A DNA stretch of 64,000 nucleotides from positions 372,001-436,000 of the forward strand of contig NZ_JAKREU010000002.1 in assembly GCF_022664435.1 (NCBI RefSeq), read 5' to 3'. This document shows positions 35,676 through 44,519 of this stretch, one piece after another; position 1 is the first letter of the stretch, and every line of letters starts with the position of its first letter. Position numbers and translations under genes: made by a program. Below the pieces are notes generated by a model, which saw only the letters and a program-made list of their open reading frames with translations, did not search any database and was not told the DNA's origin. This stretch comes from Sphingomonas panni. GTDB taxonomy: Bacteria > Pseudomonadota > Alphaproteobacteria > Sphingomonadales > Sphingomonadaceae.

Positions 35676-36860
35676 ATGGCCACCGCCTTCCACCACGGTA
35701 TCACTGTCGCCGAATCCAAGACCACGTCGCGCCTGATCGCGACCATCGCCACCGCCTGCATTGGCTTGGTCGTGACCGCGCCGGCCGCCGACGCCACCGT
35801 CTTCCCGCTCGACAAGCCGGTGCTGATCGATGAGACGCCCGGCCATATCGACATGACCACCGCGCTGGCGAAGATCGGCGCGACCGGAACCGGCGCGAAG
35901 GTGCTGGCCGCCATCGCTTCCAAGGTCCGCGCCCCGGTCATCGTCGTGCGCGTTGCCCCCGGTGCCGACGCCACCGCGACCGCCGCCGCCGTCATCGGTA
36001 CCAACGTCGCCGGCGTTCGCACCGGCCTGCAGGCGCTGCTGGCGGCCGAGGCACAGACCGGCATCCGCCCGCGCATCCTCGCCGCACCGGGGCTGGAAAC
36101 GCAAGCCGTGACCGAGGCGATCGCCGCCGTCGGGGCGAAGCTGCGCGCGATGGCCTATGCCCGCGCGATCGGAGCTGACATCGCCGCCCTCGCCGCTTAC
36201 CGGGCCGGCTTCACTCAGCGCGAGCTGATGCTGCTCTATCCGGACCTGAAGGTCACCGACGCGACCGGCGCGGTCGTGCCGAGCTTCGCCGCCGCCCATG
36301 CTGTCGGTATGCGCGCGCTGATCGACCAGACGCAGGGCTGGCACAAGACGCTGTCGAACGTCGCTATCCCCGGCGTGGTCGGCACCACCGCCGACGTCCC
36401 CTTCGACCTTCAGGATCCCGACGCCGACGCCAATCGGCTGAATGCCGATGAGGTTACCACGATCGTGCGCCTGAATGGCGAGCTGCGGTTCTGGGGTTCG
36501 CGCACCTGCTCGACCGACGCCGACTTCTATTTCGAAAGCGCGACCCGCACCGCGCACATCGTTGCCGACACGATCGCCAACGGCCTGATCTGGGCGATCG
36601 ACAAGCCGCTGACGCCCGCGCTGGCGAAGGACATCGTGGAACTGTGCAACCAGAAGTTCCGGGCGATGACGCAGGCGGGCGAGATCCTCGGCGCGACCGC
36701 CTGGTTCGATCCGACCCGGAACCCGGTCACCGACCTGAAGGCGGGGAAGCTCGGCATTCGCTACCGCTACACGCCGGTCCCGCCACTCGAACACCTGCAC
36801 CTGTCGCAGGAAGTCACCGACGAATTTCTCGCGGACTTCGCCACGCTGGTCGCGGCCTGA
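35676..36860 (+). CDS. FI: Contractile tail sheath protein (P2 FI-like)
   Basis: 394 aa, almost the P2 FI length. FHHGITVAESKTTSRLIATI, VGTNVAGVRTGLQALLAAEA (here IGTNVAGVRTG), RPRILAAPGLETQAVTEAIA and SNVAIPGVVGTTADVPFDLQ are sheath landmarks, with RFWGSRTCSTDADFYFESAT and the C-terminal donor strand region after it. Good ribosome-binding site AAAGGATC before ATG. Confidence 0.95.
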   Translation: MATAFHHGITVAESKTTSRLIATIATACIGLVVTAPAADATVFPLDKPVLIDETPGHIDMTTALAKIGATGTGAKVLAAIASKVRAPVIVVRVAPGADATATAAAVIGTNVAGVRTGLQALLAAEAQTGIRPRILAAPGLETQAVTEAIAAVGAKLRAMAYARAIGADIAALAAYRAGFTQRELMLLYPDLKVTDATGAVVPSFAAAHAVGMRALIDQTQGWHKTLSNVAIPGVVGTTADVPFDLQDPDADANRLNADEVTTIVRLNGELRFWGSRTCSTDADFYFESATRTAHIVADTIANGLIWAIDKPLTPALAKDIVELCNQKFRAMTQAGEILGATAWFDPTRNPVTDLKAGKLGIRYRYTPVPPLEHLHLSQEVTDEFLADFATLVAA

Positions 36861-36898
36861 TCCGCCTCGCGTCCTGACCTAACCCCCGGAGTATCCCC

Positions 36899-37408
36899 AT
36901 GGCCCTTGGCGAAAAGTTCAAACAGTCCGACCTCTACATCGACAGCCGCTGGTGCGCCGAGCATGTCTCGGTGACCTTGCCCAAGGTCACCCGCAAGTTC
37001 GAGGACTACCGTCCCGGCGGCCTCAACCGTCCGGTCAAGGTCGATATGGGCGGCGAGGCGCTGGAGGCGGAGTACGCCTGCGGCGGTTGGGTCCGCGACA
37101 TCATCAACGGGTTCGGCTCGATATCGATCGAGGCCCAGCGCATGCGGTTCGTGGCGTCCATGCAGGACGATGCGACCGGCAAGGTTCATAGCTGGGAAGC
37201 CGTCATCGGCGGCCGGCATGAAGAGATCGACATGGGCGAGTCGAAGCCCGGCGACGATACCGAGATGAAGGGCAAGATCGCGGTCGCATTCTACGCGCTG
37301 TACCGCGACGGCGAGGAGCTCATCTACATCGACGTCCTCGGCATGATCGAACGCTACGGCGGTCGCGACATCATGGCCGAGCATCGCGCCGCCCTCGGCC
37401 GCTTCTGA
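36899..37408 (+). CDS. FII: Tail tube protein (P2 FII-like)
   Basis: 169 aa. KVTRKFEDYRPGGLNRPVKV then DMGGEALEAEYACGGW are diagnostic of FII tube proteins, followed by the SWEAVIGGRHEEIDMGESKP hairpin and a C-terminal FYALYRDGEELIYIDVLGMI. It stacks in rings to form the DNA conduit inside the sheath. Confidence 0.94.
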   Translation: MALGEKFKQSDLYIDSRWCAEHVSVTLPKVTRKFEDYRPGGLNRPVKVDMGGEALEAEYACGGWVRDIINGFGSISIEAQRMRFVASMQDDATGKVHSWEAVIGGRHEEIDMGESKPGDDTEMKGKIAVAFYALYRDGEELIYIDVLGMIERYGGRDIMAEHRAALGRF

Positions 37409-37461
37409 TCCCCGCGTACCGGCCACTCGCCGGGGCCGCTCCCCTTACGAAAGCTTGACCC

Positions 37462-37776
37462 ATGACCGAACCCAAAGCCCGCGTGCTGGTCCTCGAAAAC
37501 GACATCGTCGTCGGCACCGACAAGCCCCACAAGGCGGGTGACCGCATCACCATTCGCAAGCCCGGTGCCGGCGAGCTGCGCGGCCTCTCGATCAATCCGC
37601 TGATCCAGGGCGACTATAATTCGCTCGAAACGCTCGCCCCGCGGATTACCACCCCGATCCTGCAAAAGGCGCATGTCGCGGCGATGGACCCGGCCGACTT
37701 CACGTCGTTCGGCGGGGAGGTGCTCGATTTTTTGCTGCCGACGGCCGCGAAGCAGGCGGTCTACCAGGACGAGTAG
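37462..37776 (+). CDS. E: Tail assembly chaperone E (P2 gpE-like), 0-frame product
   Basis: 104 aa. DKPHKAGDRITIRKPGAGEL, RGLSINPLIQGDYNSLETLA, PRITTPILQKAHVAAMDPAD and FTSFGGEVLDFLLP match gpE. It sits between tube and tape measure, where caudoviruses encode paired tail chaperones. Near its end the mRNA passes a T TTT TTG slippery heptamer, and a -1 slip would extend it into E'. Confidence 0.92.
   Translation: MTEPKARVLVLENDIVVGTDKPHKAGDRITIRKPGAGELRGLSINPLIQGDYNSLETLAPRITTPILQKAHVAAMDPADFTSFGGEVLDFLLPTAAKQAVYQDE
37728..37734 (+). promoter_or_regulatory. Programmed -1 ribosomal frameshift site (T TTT TTG)
   Basis: In the E frame the codons read GAT TTT TTG CTG, so T28-TTT-TTG is an X XXY YYZ slippery heptamer in the correct phase. 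After a -1 slip the frame starting GCT GCC GAC at 37734 is open through 37907 with no stop and passes in phase through the E' ATG at 37785. The predicted fusion is about 149 aa (91 + 58). The heptamer is the one used in P2 E/E+E'. Confidence 0.85.
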
Positions 37777-37784
37777 AACCCATC

Positions 37785-37910
37785 ATGGCGGACATCTGGC
37801 TGATCCTTCGCGGCCAGCCCGACCTGCAGGCGATGTCCGCCATGTCGTTGCCTGAGCTGATGGACTGGCACCACCTCGCGATCGAGCGCGCGCCCAAGAA
37901 GGAAAAATAG
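37785..37910 (+). CDS. Tail chaperone extension E' (P2 GpE+E' second part)
   Basis: 41 aa from its own ATG: MADIWLILRGQPDLQAMSAM, SLPELMDWHHLAIERAPKKE. The LPELMDWH...A motif is the conserved core of P2-type E' proteins (GpE family). More likely it is made as the C-terminal part of the E+E' frameshift fusion, since the -1 frame from the slippery site runs directly into it. It ends 1 bp before the tape-measure gene, which it helps to fold. Confidence 0.85.
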   Translation: MADIWLILRGQPDLQAMSAMSLPELMDWHHLAIERAPKKEK

Positions 37911-37911
37911 A

Positions 37912-40560
37912 ATGGCCGATCGCGAACTGAAGCTGCGCGTTCTGTTCGACGCGGCCGACCGGCTCAACAAGCCGCTGCGCGCCATGGCCGGCGGATCGCG
38001 CGCGGCGGCACTGGCGCTGAAGGGCACGCGCGAGGAACTGAACCGGGTCAACGATGCGCAAGGGCAGCTGAACAGCTTCACCACCCTTCGCGCCGGAATG
38101 CGCCAATCCGCTACCGCCGTCCGCGAGGCCGAACAGCGCGTCGCCGCACTCGGTCGCGAGATTGCCCAGACGGCCAAGCCGAGCCGCGCCCTGCAGCGCG
38201 ACTTCGCCCAGGCGACCCGCACCGCCGAGCAACTCGCCGAGAGCCACCGCCACGACGTCGCCCAACTGCGCGAACTGCGCACCGTCCTGCAGGCCGCCGG
38301 CGCGAACACCCGTGACCTGGCCCGCTACGAAAACGATCTTGCCCGTCGCGCGGCCGAAACGACGCGGGTCATGGAGGACCAGTCCCGCACGCTGGAGCGG
38401 GCGAGCAACCGCGAACGCCGTATCGGCGACGCGCGGACCCGCTTCAACCGCACGTCCGCGACCGCCACCAACATCGCCGGCGCGGGCATGGCGGCGGGCG
38501 CTACCGCTGTCTCCGCGGCGGCGCCGCTGGTCGCTTCGGCAAAGGTCGCCATGGATCTCGAAGAGGGCATGGCCGGGGTCGCCAAGGTCACCGGCCTCGC
38601 GTCCGACCAGATCGGGCTGATGCGAGCCAGCATCGTGGACCTGTCTACCCAAATCCCGATGACCGCGACCGACCTTTCGCAGATCGCTGCCGCCGCCGGC
38701 GCTGCGGGCGTCGGCGCCGCCAAGGCGGGTGTATCTCTCGCCCAGCGCCGCAAGGAGCTGGTTGAGTTCACCGGCGACGCCGCCCGCATGGGTATCGCCT
38801 TCGACATGTCGGCAGAGGATGCCGGCAGCACCATGGCGAAGTGGCGACAGGCGTTCACCATGACGCAACCGCAGGTCGTGGAACTGGGCGACCGCATCAA
38901 CGCGCTGACCAACCGCTTCGGCGGTCAGGCGGGCGCGGTTTCGGGTGTCATCACCCGCGTCGGTGCGCTCGGCGACGTCGCGGGTGTCGCCGCTCCTCAG
39001 ATCGCGGCCATGGCATCGTCGCTCAACTCCATCGGTATCGAGGAGGATGTCGCCGCTACGGGCATCAAGGCAATCCTGCTGACGCTGAACAAGGGTACGT
39101 CAGCGACCAAGAGCCAACAGACCGCGATGAAGGAGCTGGGGTTGGACGCCGTGAAGCTTTCGAAGGCGATGCAGGTCGACGGCAGCGGCACGATAGTCGA
39201 CGTCCTGGAGCGCATCCGCAAGCTGCCAAAGGATCAGCAGGCGGCCAACCTCAGCGAGCTTTTCGGCACCGAATCCGTCGGCGCCATCGCACCGCTGCTG
39301 ACCAATCTTGATGCTCTGAAGGAACGACTTCAGCTGGTCGGCGACCGGAGCAAATATTCCGGTTCGATGATGGGCGAGTTCCTGTCGCGCATCAATACGA
39401 CCAAGGGCGCAACGGACCTTGCCGCCAACGGCCTGCAGGCGGTCAATCTGGAGCTGGGTCAACAGCTGCTACCGCATGTCAAGGCCGCCGCCCAATATAC
39501 CGCCGGGCTTGCCGGGAGGATGCGGGCGTGGGCCAAGGAAAACCCCGGTCTTGCCAAGGGTATCATCTACGTCGCCGGCGGTGCTGCGGGACTTTTCGCG
39601 CTGTTCGCTGCCGGCGCGATTGTCATCGCCGCGCTCATGGCACCCTTCGCCGCGCTGTCATTCGCCTCCACGGCGCTCGGCATCAAGTTCGGCGCGTCGA
39701 TGATGACGATCGGCAAGGGGCTGCTCTATCCGATCCGCTTCATCCCCATGCTGGGAAAGGCGTTCATCTCGCTCGCCTTCACGATCGCCCGCGCCGGCCT
39801 GGTCCTACTCGCCAATCCCATGACGTGGATCATCCTCGGCATCGTCGCGGCGGTCGCCCTGCTCGCCTATGGCGCGTACAAGCTGTACCAGAATTGGGAC
39901 GGCGTGGTTGCATGGTTCGGCAACCTCTGGAGCGGCATCAAGGGCTTCTTCAGCAGCGGTATCGCCAACATCACCGCAACCCTTCTGGGATGGACGCCGC
40001 TCGGCATCTTCTACCGCGTGCTGCAGCCGGTGCTGGGCTATTTCGGCATCCAGCTCCCCGCCAAATTCTCCGACTTCGGCCGCATGCTGATTACCGGCCT
40101 CATCAACGGCATCACCGCCCGCTTCGCTGCGCTGAAAGCCACGGTGTCGGGGGTGGCAACGTCGGTGATGGGCTGGTTCCGAAAGCCGGTGCAGATTAAC
40201 TCACCTTCCCGCGTCTTCGCGCGCTACGGCGGGTATTTGATGGAGGGCCTCGGCAACGGCATCGATCGCGGTGCCGGCGGCCCCCTCGATCGCATCGCGC
40301 GCGTATCGCGCGAGCTGACGGGCGCGATGGCGCTCGGCGCGGCCACGCCAGCGCCGGCGAGTGGCGCAGCTCCGAACGGTCCTGTCGTCGGCGCTGACGG
40401 AGGCTTCTCCACCATGACCGTCACCATCCACATCAACGGCGCGGACCGCGCGCCGGGTGAGGTCGGGCGCGAGGTAGAGGAAGCGCTTGAGCGCATTGAG
40501 GCGCGCCGCCGCGCCGCCGCCTATTCGTCCTTCGCCGACCGCCCCGACTGGAACGTCTGA
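37912..40560 (+). CDS. T: Tape measure protein (P2 gpT-like)
   Basis: 882 aa. Long N-terminal coiled-coil (residues about 1-200), then the tape-measure core domain (KVTGLASDQIGLMRASIVDL, STQIPMTATDLSQIAAAAGA, AFDMSAEDAGSTMAKWRQAF, GFLSRINTTKGATDL-like EFLSRINTTKG). A cluster of hydrophobic helices follows about 550-680 (IIYVAGGAAGLFALFAAGAI and MTWIILGIVAAVALLAYGAY). INSPSRVFARYGGYLMEGLG is the conserved C-terminal motif. It sets tail length and probably inserts into the host membrane. Confidence 0.94.
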   Translation: MADRELKLRVLFDAADRLNKPLRAMAGGSRAAALALKGTREELNRVNDAQGQLNSFTTLRAGMRQSATAVREAEQRVAALGREIAQTAKPSRALQRDFAQATRTAEQLAESHRHDVAQLRELRTVLQAAGANTRDLARYENDLARRAAETTRVMEDQSRTLERASNRERRIGDARTRFNRTSATATNIAGAGMAAGATAVSAAAPLVASAKVAMDLEEGMAGVAKVTGLASDQIGLMRASIVDLSTQIPMTATDLSQIAAAAGAAGVGAAKAGVSLAQRRKELVEFTGDAARMGIAFDMSAEDAGSTMAKWRQAFTMTQPQVVELGDRINALTNRFGGQAGAVSGVITRVGALGDVAGVAAPQIAAMASSLNSIGIEEDVAATGIKAILLTLNKGTSATKSQQTAMKELGLDAVKLSKAMQVDGSGTIVDVLERIRKLPKDQQAANLSELFGTESVGAIAPLLTNLDALKERLQLVGDRSKYSGSMMGEFLSRINTTKGATDLAANGLQAVNLELGQQLLPHVKAAAQYTAGLAGRMRAWAKENPGLAKGIIYVAGGAAGLFALFAAGAIVIAALMAPFAALSFASTALGIKFGASMMTIGKGLLYPIRFIPMLGKAFISLAFTIARAGLVLLANPMTWIILGIVAAVALLAYGAYKLYQNWDGVVAWFGNLWSGIKGFFSSGIANITATLLGWTPLGIFYRVLQPVLGYFGIQLPAKFSDFGRMLITGLINGITARFAALKATVSGVATSVMGWFRKPVQINSPSRVFARYGGYLMEGLGNGIDRGAGGPLDRIARVSRELTGAMALGAATPAPASGAAPNGPVVGADGGFSTMTVTIHINGADRAPGEVGREVEEALERIEARRRAAAYSSFADRPDWNV

Positions 40561-40937
40561 TGCTCATGTCGCTGGGGCTGTTCCCCTTCTCGCTGCCGAC
40601 CCTCGCCCATGATGACCTGTCGCGCCGCACCGCATGGCGGCACGCCACCGCGTCGCGGATCGGGGCGCGCGACGCGGTCCAGTATGTGGGACCGGGCGAA
40701 GAGTCGGTCAGCATCGGCGGCACCGCCCATGCCGAGCTGACCGATGGCCGCGCCTGCCTCGATCAGCTGCGCGACATGGCCGCGACCGGACAGGCATGGC
40801 CGCTGGTCGACGGCGCGGGCACCGTCTTCGGGGCTTTCGTCATCCAGACGCTGGACGAAAAGCATAAGGCGCTTTTCCCCGACGGCACTCCGCGCGCGAT
40901 CGAATTCTCGCTAGAACTGCTGCGGGTCGACGAATGA
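40560..40937 (+). CDS. U: Tail protein U (P2 gpU-like)
   Basis: 125 aa. MLMSLGLFPFSLPTLAHDDL, SRRTAWRHATASRIGARDAV and YVGPGEESVSIGGTAHAEL are typical gpU; the C-terminal AIEFSLELLRVDE strand closes the fold. It acts at the tail tube end. Overlaps T and D by a few bases. Confidence 0.92.
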   Translation: MLMSLGLFPFSLPTLAHDDLSRRTAWRHATASRIGARDAVQYVGPGEESVSIGGTAHAELTDGRACLDQLRDMAATGQAWPLVDGAGTVFGAFVIQTLDEKHKALFPDGTPRAIEFSLELLRVDE

Positions 40938-41971
40938 GCAATATCCCCGACTTCCGCGTCGAGGTGAACGGCCTCGACATCACGCCGGTCCTGCGCGAGG
41001 CCCGCCCGGGCCCACGCACCGTCGACCGCCCCCGCACCCGGCTGATCTCGCTCGGCCTGACCGACAAGCGGGGCAGCGACGCCGACCAGCTCGACCTGGT
41101 CATCGACGACAGCGACGGCGGTGTCGAGCTTCCCCCGACCGGCGCGACCATCCGCGTCTCACTGGGCTGGCGGTCCGGTCCCGACGTAACCCCCGGCCTG
41201 GTCGACATGGGCACCTACATCGTCGACGACGTCGGCCACAGCGGCCCGCCCGATCAGATCACTATCCGCGCCCGCGCCGCCGACTTTACCGGCGCGATGC
41301 GCGTCCGGCGGGAGCGCAGCTGGCACGGCACGACGCTGGGCACGATTGTCGCCGATGTCGCCAGGGCGCATGGCCTCAAGCCCCGCTGCGCATCGGCTCT
41401 GGCGTCGATCGCGGTCACGGCAAAGGCACAGAGCCGGGAAAGCGACTTGGCCTTCCTGCGCCGCCTCGGGGCCGACCACGACGCCGTCGCGACGATCAAG
41501 GATGGCAATCTGATCCTCAAGCCCGTCGCCGACCGCGCCACCGTGTCGGGCAAGGCGCTGCCGGCGGTCGCCATCCGTCGGCGCGACGGCGATCGGCACG
41601 ACTACCAGGTGCAAAAGCAGGAGGAGGCGACCGGCGTCTCGGCCGACTGGCACGACCGCGCCAGCGCGAAGAAACGGACCGTCACCGCCGGCAAGGCCGA
41701 GGGCGCGCGCAAGCTGTCCCGCACCTATGCCAGCGAGGCCGACGCCCGCGCTGCGGCGAAGGCGGAGGCCGGCCGAGCCTCCCGCCAGCCCCGTACCCTG
41801 TCGCTCTCGCTGGCGCTCGGCCGCCCCGATCTGAAGCCGGAGACGCCGATCACGGTCTCAGGTTTCAAGGCGGCTATCGATGCGCAGCGCTGGGTACTGG
41901 CGGAGGTCACCCACACGCTGGGCGACCGGGGCTTCGCGACCGGGTTGAAGCTGGAAAGCCCGTTGATTTAG
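40934..41971 (+). CDS. D: Late control / baseplate hub protein D (P2 gpD-like)
   Basis: 345 aa. FRVEVNGLDITPVLREARPG, RLISLGLTDKRGSDADQLDL, VSLGWRSGPDVTPGLVDMGT and FLRRLGADHDAVATIKDGNL are characteristic of gpD (VgrG-like hub). Last gene of the V-to-D late unit; it converges with the GGDEF gene with only 5 bp between stop codons. Confidence 0.93.
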   Translation: MSNIPDFRVEVNGLDITPVLREARPGPRTVDRPRTRLISLGLTDKRGSDADQLDLVIDDSDGGVELPPTGATIRVSLGWRSGPDVTPGLVDMGTYIVDDVGHSGPPDQITIRARAADFTGAMRVRRERSWHGTTLGTIVADVARAHGLKPRCASALASIAVTAKAQSRESDLAFLRRLGADHDAVATIKDGNLILKPVADRATVSGKALPAVAIRRRDGDRHDYQVQKQEEATGVSADWHDRASAKKRTVTAGKAEGARKLSRTYASEADARAAAKAEAGRASRQPRTLSLSLALGRPDLKPETPITVSGFKAAIDAQRWVLAEVTHTLGDRGFATGLKLESPLI

Positions 41972-41976
41972 TGGCT

Positions 41977-43461
41977 CTACGCGGGAAGAACCTCGACGTC
42001 GCCGGCATGGTGTATCAGCCTGCCGATGCCGGCGATCGCGCCGGAACCACGCTGCATGCGCTTGGCCCGGTACAACGCCTCGTCAGCTTCCTTCAGCAGC
42101 GACGAACGATCGACGTGCCGGGCGTCGTGGGAGCAGGCACCAATCGTGGCTGTCACCTCGATCGAGCGCTCCCCCGCCGGGACGGAATAACGCAGTTCGG
42201 CAAGCAATCGCCCGATCGCCTGTTCGATTTCGTCCGGGCTACGACGACCGCGCAGCACCACGACGAATTCGTCCCCGCCTAACCGGCCGACGAAGTGATC
42301 GCCCAGATACTGCGCGGCCTTCAGCTTCGCTGCCATCACCAGCAGGACTTCGTCGCCCTTGGCGTGACCCAGCTGATCGTTGACCTCCTTGAAATGATCG
42401 AGGTCGATGATCGCAAGGGTGAGCGACGATCCATCCGACATACGCTGCAGCGTCGCTTCGATCTCTTCGTTGAAGGCCCGGCGACTGGGGATGCCCGTCA
42501 GTTCGTCGGTTCGGGCGACCGCGACCAACCGACGCTCGAAATGATAGCGATCGGTGATGTCCTGGATGACGCCTATCAACGCCACCGGCATTCCGTCGCG
42601 AAGGTCTACCTCGCCCAACGTTCGTACCCGGCGCGATTGGCCTTGAACGTCCGTGAAGTTCAGTTCGAGATCCCACGCAATGCCGTCCCGGATGCATCGG
42701 TCCAGCGCCTCCTGCAGTTTTGCCCGATCTTCGTCCGGATAGAACAGCATGGCGTTCGCCAGATGCTCTGCCGTACCGGGTTCGATCCCGTGAATGGCAT
42801 AGGTTTCGTCCGACCAGCGAACGGCGCCACTCTCCAGATCAAGCCGCCACGAACCGATCCGCGCCATCCGTTCGGCGTGTTGCAACACCTTATGCGTTCG
42901 CGCCATCTCTTCCAGCGCGTCCTGCCGCTCGAACGCCAGCTGTAGATTCTGGCGACTGGTACGCCGCGCCTCCAGCAACGCATCGACGACGGTCGCCATG
43001 CCGGCCAATGCGGTCAGCGATTGTGCCGACGGCGCGCGCGGCCGGTCGTCGATGACGCAGAGCGTGCCGATGGGTAGCGGCGGACCACCCTTCGACGCAG
43101 CGGCGCGAAGGGGCACGCCGGCGTAGAACCGCACGAACGGCTCGCCGACGACCAGCGGATTGGTGACAAACCGGGGATCCTGATGCGTGTCGCGGATTAC
43201 CAACAGCTCGTTGGCCGCGATCGCATGCGTACAAAAGGAGATATCGCGCGGCGTTTCGTTCGCCTGCAAACCGCACGTCGATAGGAACCATTGACGATTG
43301 ATGTCGACCAGCGACACGTACGCGCTCTTGCATCGGAACAGCAACTGGGCGCCCGCGACGATCGCGTCGATGGCCGCTTCGGAGGGCTGGTCCAGAATGT
43401 CCAAAGCACGCAGCGCCTCGATCCGCGCCGTCTCGTCCATCGTTTCGCTATTGTCGAACAT
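41977..43461 (-). CDS. GAF-PAS-GGDEF protein, probable diguanylate cyclase (prophage cargo)
   Basis: 494 aa. GAF domain about 15-165 (QPSEAAIDAIVAGAQLLFRC, DISFCTHAIAANELLVIRDT); PAS about 195-310 (HAERMARIGSWRLDLESGAV, ending VIQDITDR); GGDEF about 320-475 with TDELTGIPSRRAFNEEI, DLDHFKEVNDQLGHAKGDEV and the intact active loop GRLGGDEF (about 390-396). No transmembrane segment, and an RxxD inhibitory site is not evident five residues before the motif. It should make c-di-GMP in response to a cytoplasmic signal. Not a phage function; likely lysogenic conversion cargo. Confidence 0.88.
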   Translation of the reverse strand: MFDNSETMDETARIEALRALDILDQPSEAAIDAIVAGAQLLFRCKSAYVSLVDINRQWFLSTCGLQANETPRDISFCTHAIAANELLVIRDTHQDPRFVTNPLVVGEPFVRFYAGVPLRAAASKGGPPLPIGTLCVIDDRPRAPSAQSLTALAGMATVVDALLEARRTSRQNLQLAFERQDALEEMARTHKVLQHAERMARIGSWRLDLESGAVRWSDETYAIHGIEPGTAEHLANAMLFYPDEDRAKLQEALDRCIRDGIAWDLELNFTDVQGQSRRVRTLGEVDLRDGMPVALIGVIQDITDRYHFERRLVAVARTDELTGIPSRRAFNEEIEATLQRMSDGSSLTLAIIDLDHFKEVNDQLGHAKGDEVLLVMAAKLKAAQYLGDHFVGRLGGDEFVVVLRGRRSPDEIEQAIGRLLAELRYSVPAGERSIEVTATIGACSHDARHVDRSSLLKEADEALYRAKRMQRGSGAIAGIGRLIHHAGDVEVLPA

Positions 43462-43594
43462 GCGCGACCGTACCGTTGCCGATATTGGCGTATCGTTAAC
43501 GGTACTACACTGAAATGGCGAGAAAAACGCTGCCGCGCCCTGTCCTTCTCAACCCGCTGCCCGAATGCTCCAGCGCCGCTCGGCGTATAAAATC

Positions 43595-43750
43595 CTATCG
43601 CTTTGACTTCGGCCAGGCGTCGAACATCGGACGTTGGATCGGACAGTGCTTGCCGCGCATGTCGTGCGCCTTCGCCTTCCGTCGTTCCTCCGTTTGTCGC
43701 TTCAACGCCTCGGTAACAAACCGGCGACTTGCATCTGCATCGTCGGTCAT
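43595..43750 (-). CDS. Hypothetical small basic protein, 51 aa
   Basis: MTDDADASRRFVTEALKRQT, then EERRKAKAHDMRGKHCPIQR and PMFDAWPKSKR. Short, charged, with one Cys. Its ATG overlaps the stop of the HTH-like gene upstream (ATGA), giving a three-gene leftward operon. No family recognised. Confidence 0.5.
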   Translation of the reverse strand: MTDDADASRRFVTEALKRQTEERRKAKAHDMRGKHCPIQRPMFDAWPKSKR

Positions 43751-44040
43751 TCGACGATAAGCTCGGCCGGGATCGACGCCTTCAGGTCGCCCGCACTCAC
43801 ACACCACGCCCGGGCCAGCGCGTCGATCTCCGCCAGTGATACACGATCCCGATGGCATAGCGTCAGCAACCGCTGCTGCGGAATGCCGGTTGTCCGCGAC
43901 AATCGATCGACCGGCGTCGCCTTCTGCGTCAGCCAAGCCTGAAACCACCACGTCCCCGTCGCGATGCTCCGCGCCACCGGATGGCTATCGGACCAGCTGT
44001 CCAGATACACCGGCAGCGGCCGCTCTCCCTTCCGTCGCAT
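43747..44040 (-). CDS. Small XRE-like HTH protein
   Basis: 97 aa. KATPVDRLSRTTGIPQQRLL followed by TLCHRDRVSLAEIDALARAW has the shape of a helix-turn-helix with a loosely XRE-like second helix. It is central in a run of three overlapping small genes (44243 to 43595), divergent from the chemoreceptor gene. Could regulate the neighbouring signalling cargo, but evidence is structural only. Confidence 0.5.
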   Translation of the reverse strand: MRRKGERPLPVYLDSWSDSHPVARSIATGTWWFQAWLTQKATPVDRLSRTTGIPQQRLLTLCHRDRVSLAEIDALARAWCVSAGDLKASIPAELIVE

Positions 44041-44243
44041 TACAACAGCGCGTCCAGCGCCAGCTGTTCGCCGGGCGATGCCAGGACGGACCGGACCTGG
44101 CGCGCTGCGTCTACCGATTGCCGGTACTGCACCGTCCCGTGCCGTTCGGCGTCGTCAAAGCCCAGGCGGGCCCAGTCGTCCGATGGATAGCAGGCGTCGT
44201 ACACCGCGCGCGCGGCGGCGCGCATTTGGGGATCGTGATGCAT
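44040..44243 (-). CDS. Hypothetical 67-aa protein
   Basis: MHHDPQMRAAARAVYDACYP, then SDDWARLGFDDAERHGTVQY and RQSVDAARQVRSVL. Helical and acidic; stop overlaps the start of the HTH-like gene. First gene of the small operon. The 276 bp between it and the chemoreceptor is relatively AT-rich and probably carries the divergent promoters. No function recognised. Confidence 0.5.
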   Translation of the reverse strand: MHHDPQMRAAARAVYDACYPSDDWARLGFDDAERHGTVQYRQSVDAARQVRSVLASPGEQLALDALL

Positions 44244-44519
44244 CCCTTCGCTCCCTTTGATCTCGAATCGCCGTCCATGCGGCCGGCACTAAAAATAGAA
44301 CAATACAGGAACATACCGCAAGGGTTTGCGACGGACAGCCGCGCCACGCACACATTACGAAGCGTGAAGTTCCCCACATTCGCCGGATCGCCCGCCTCCG
44401 TCCGATACAGTACGCACTTCCAAATAACCGACGCCCGGGACGTGGGCGTTAAGATTTCGTTGTCGAATTGCGCCCACTTGCCCTGCTCGATTTATACGAT
44501 TTGGCAGGAACAACCGCTC

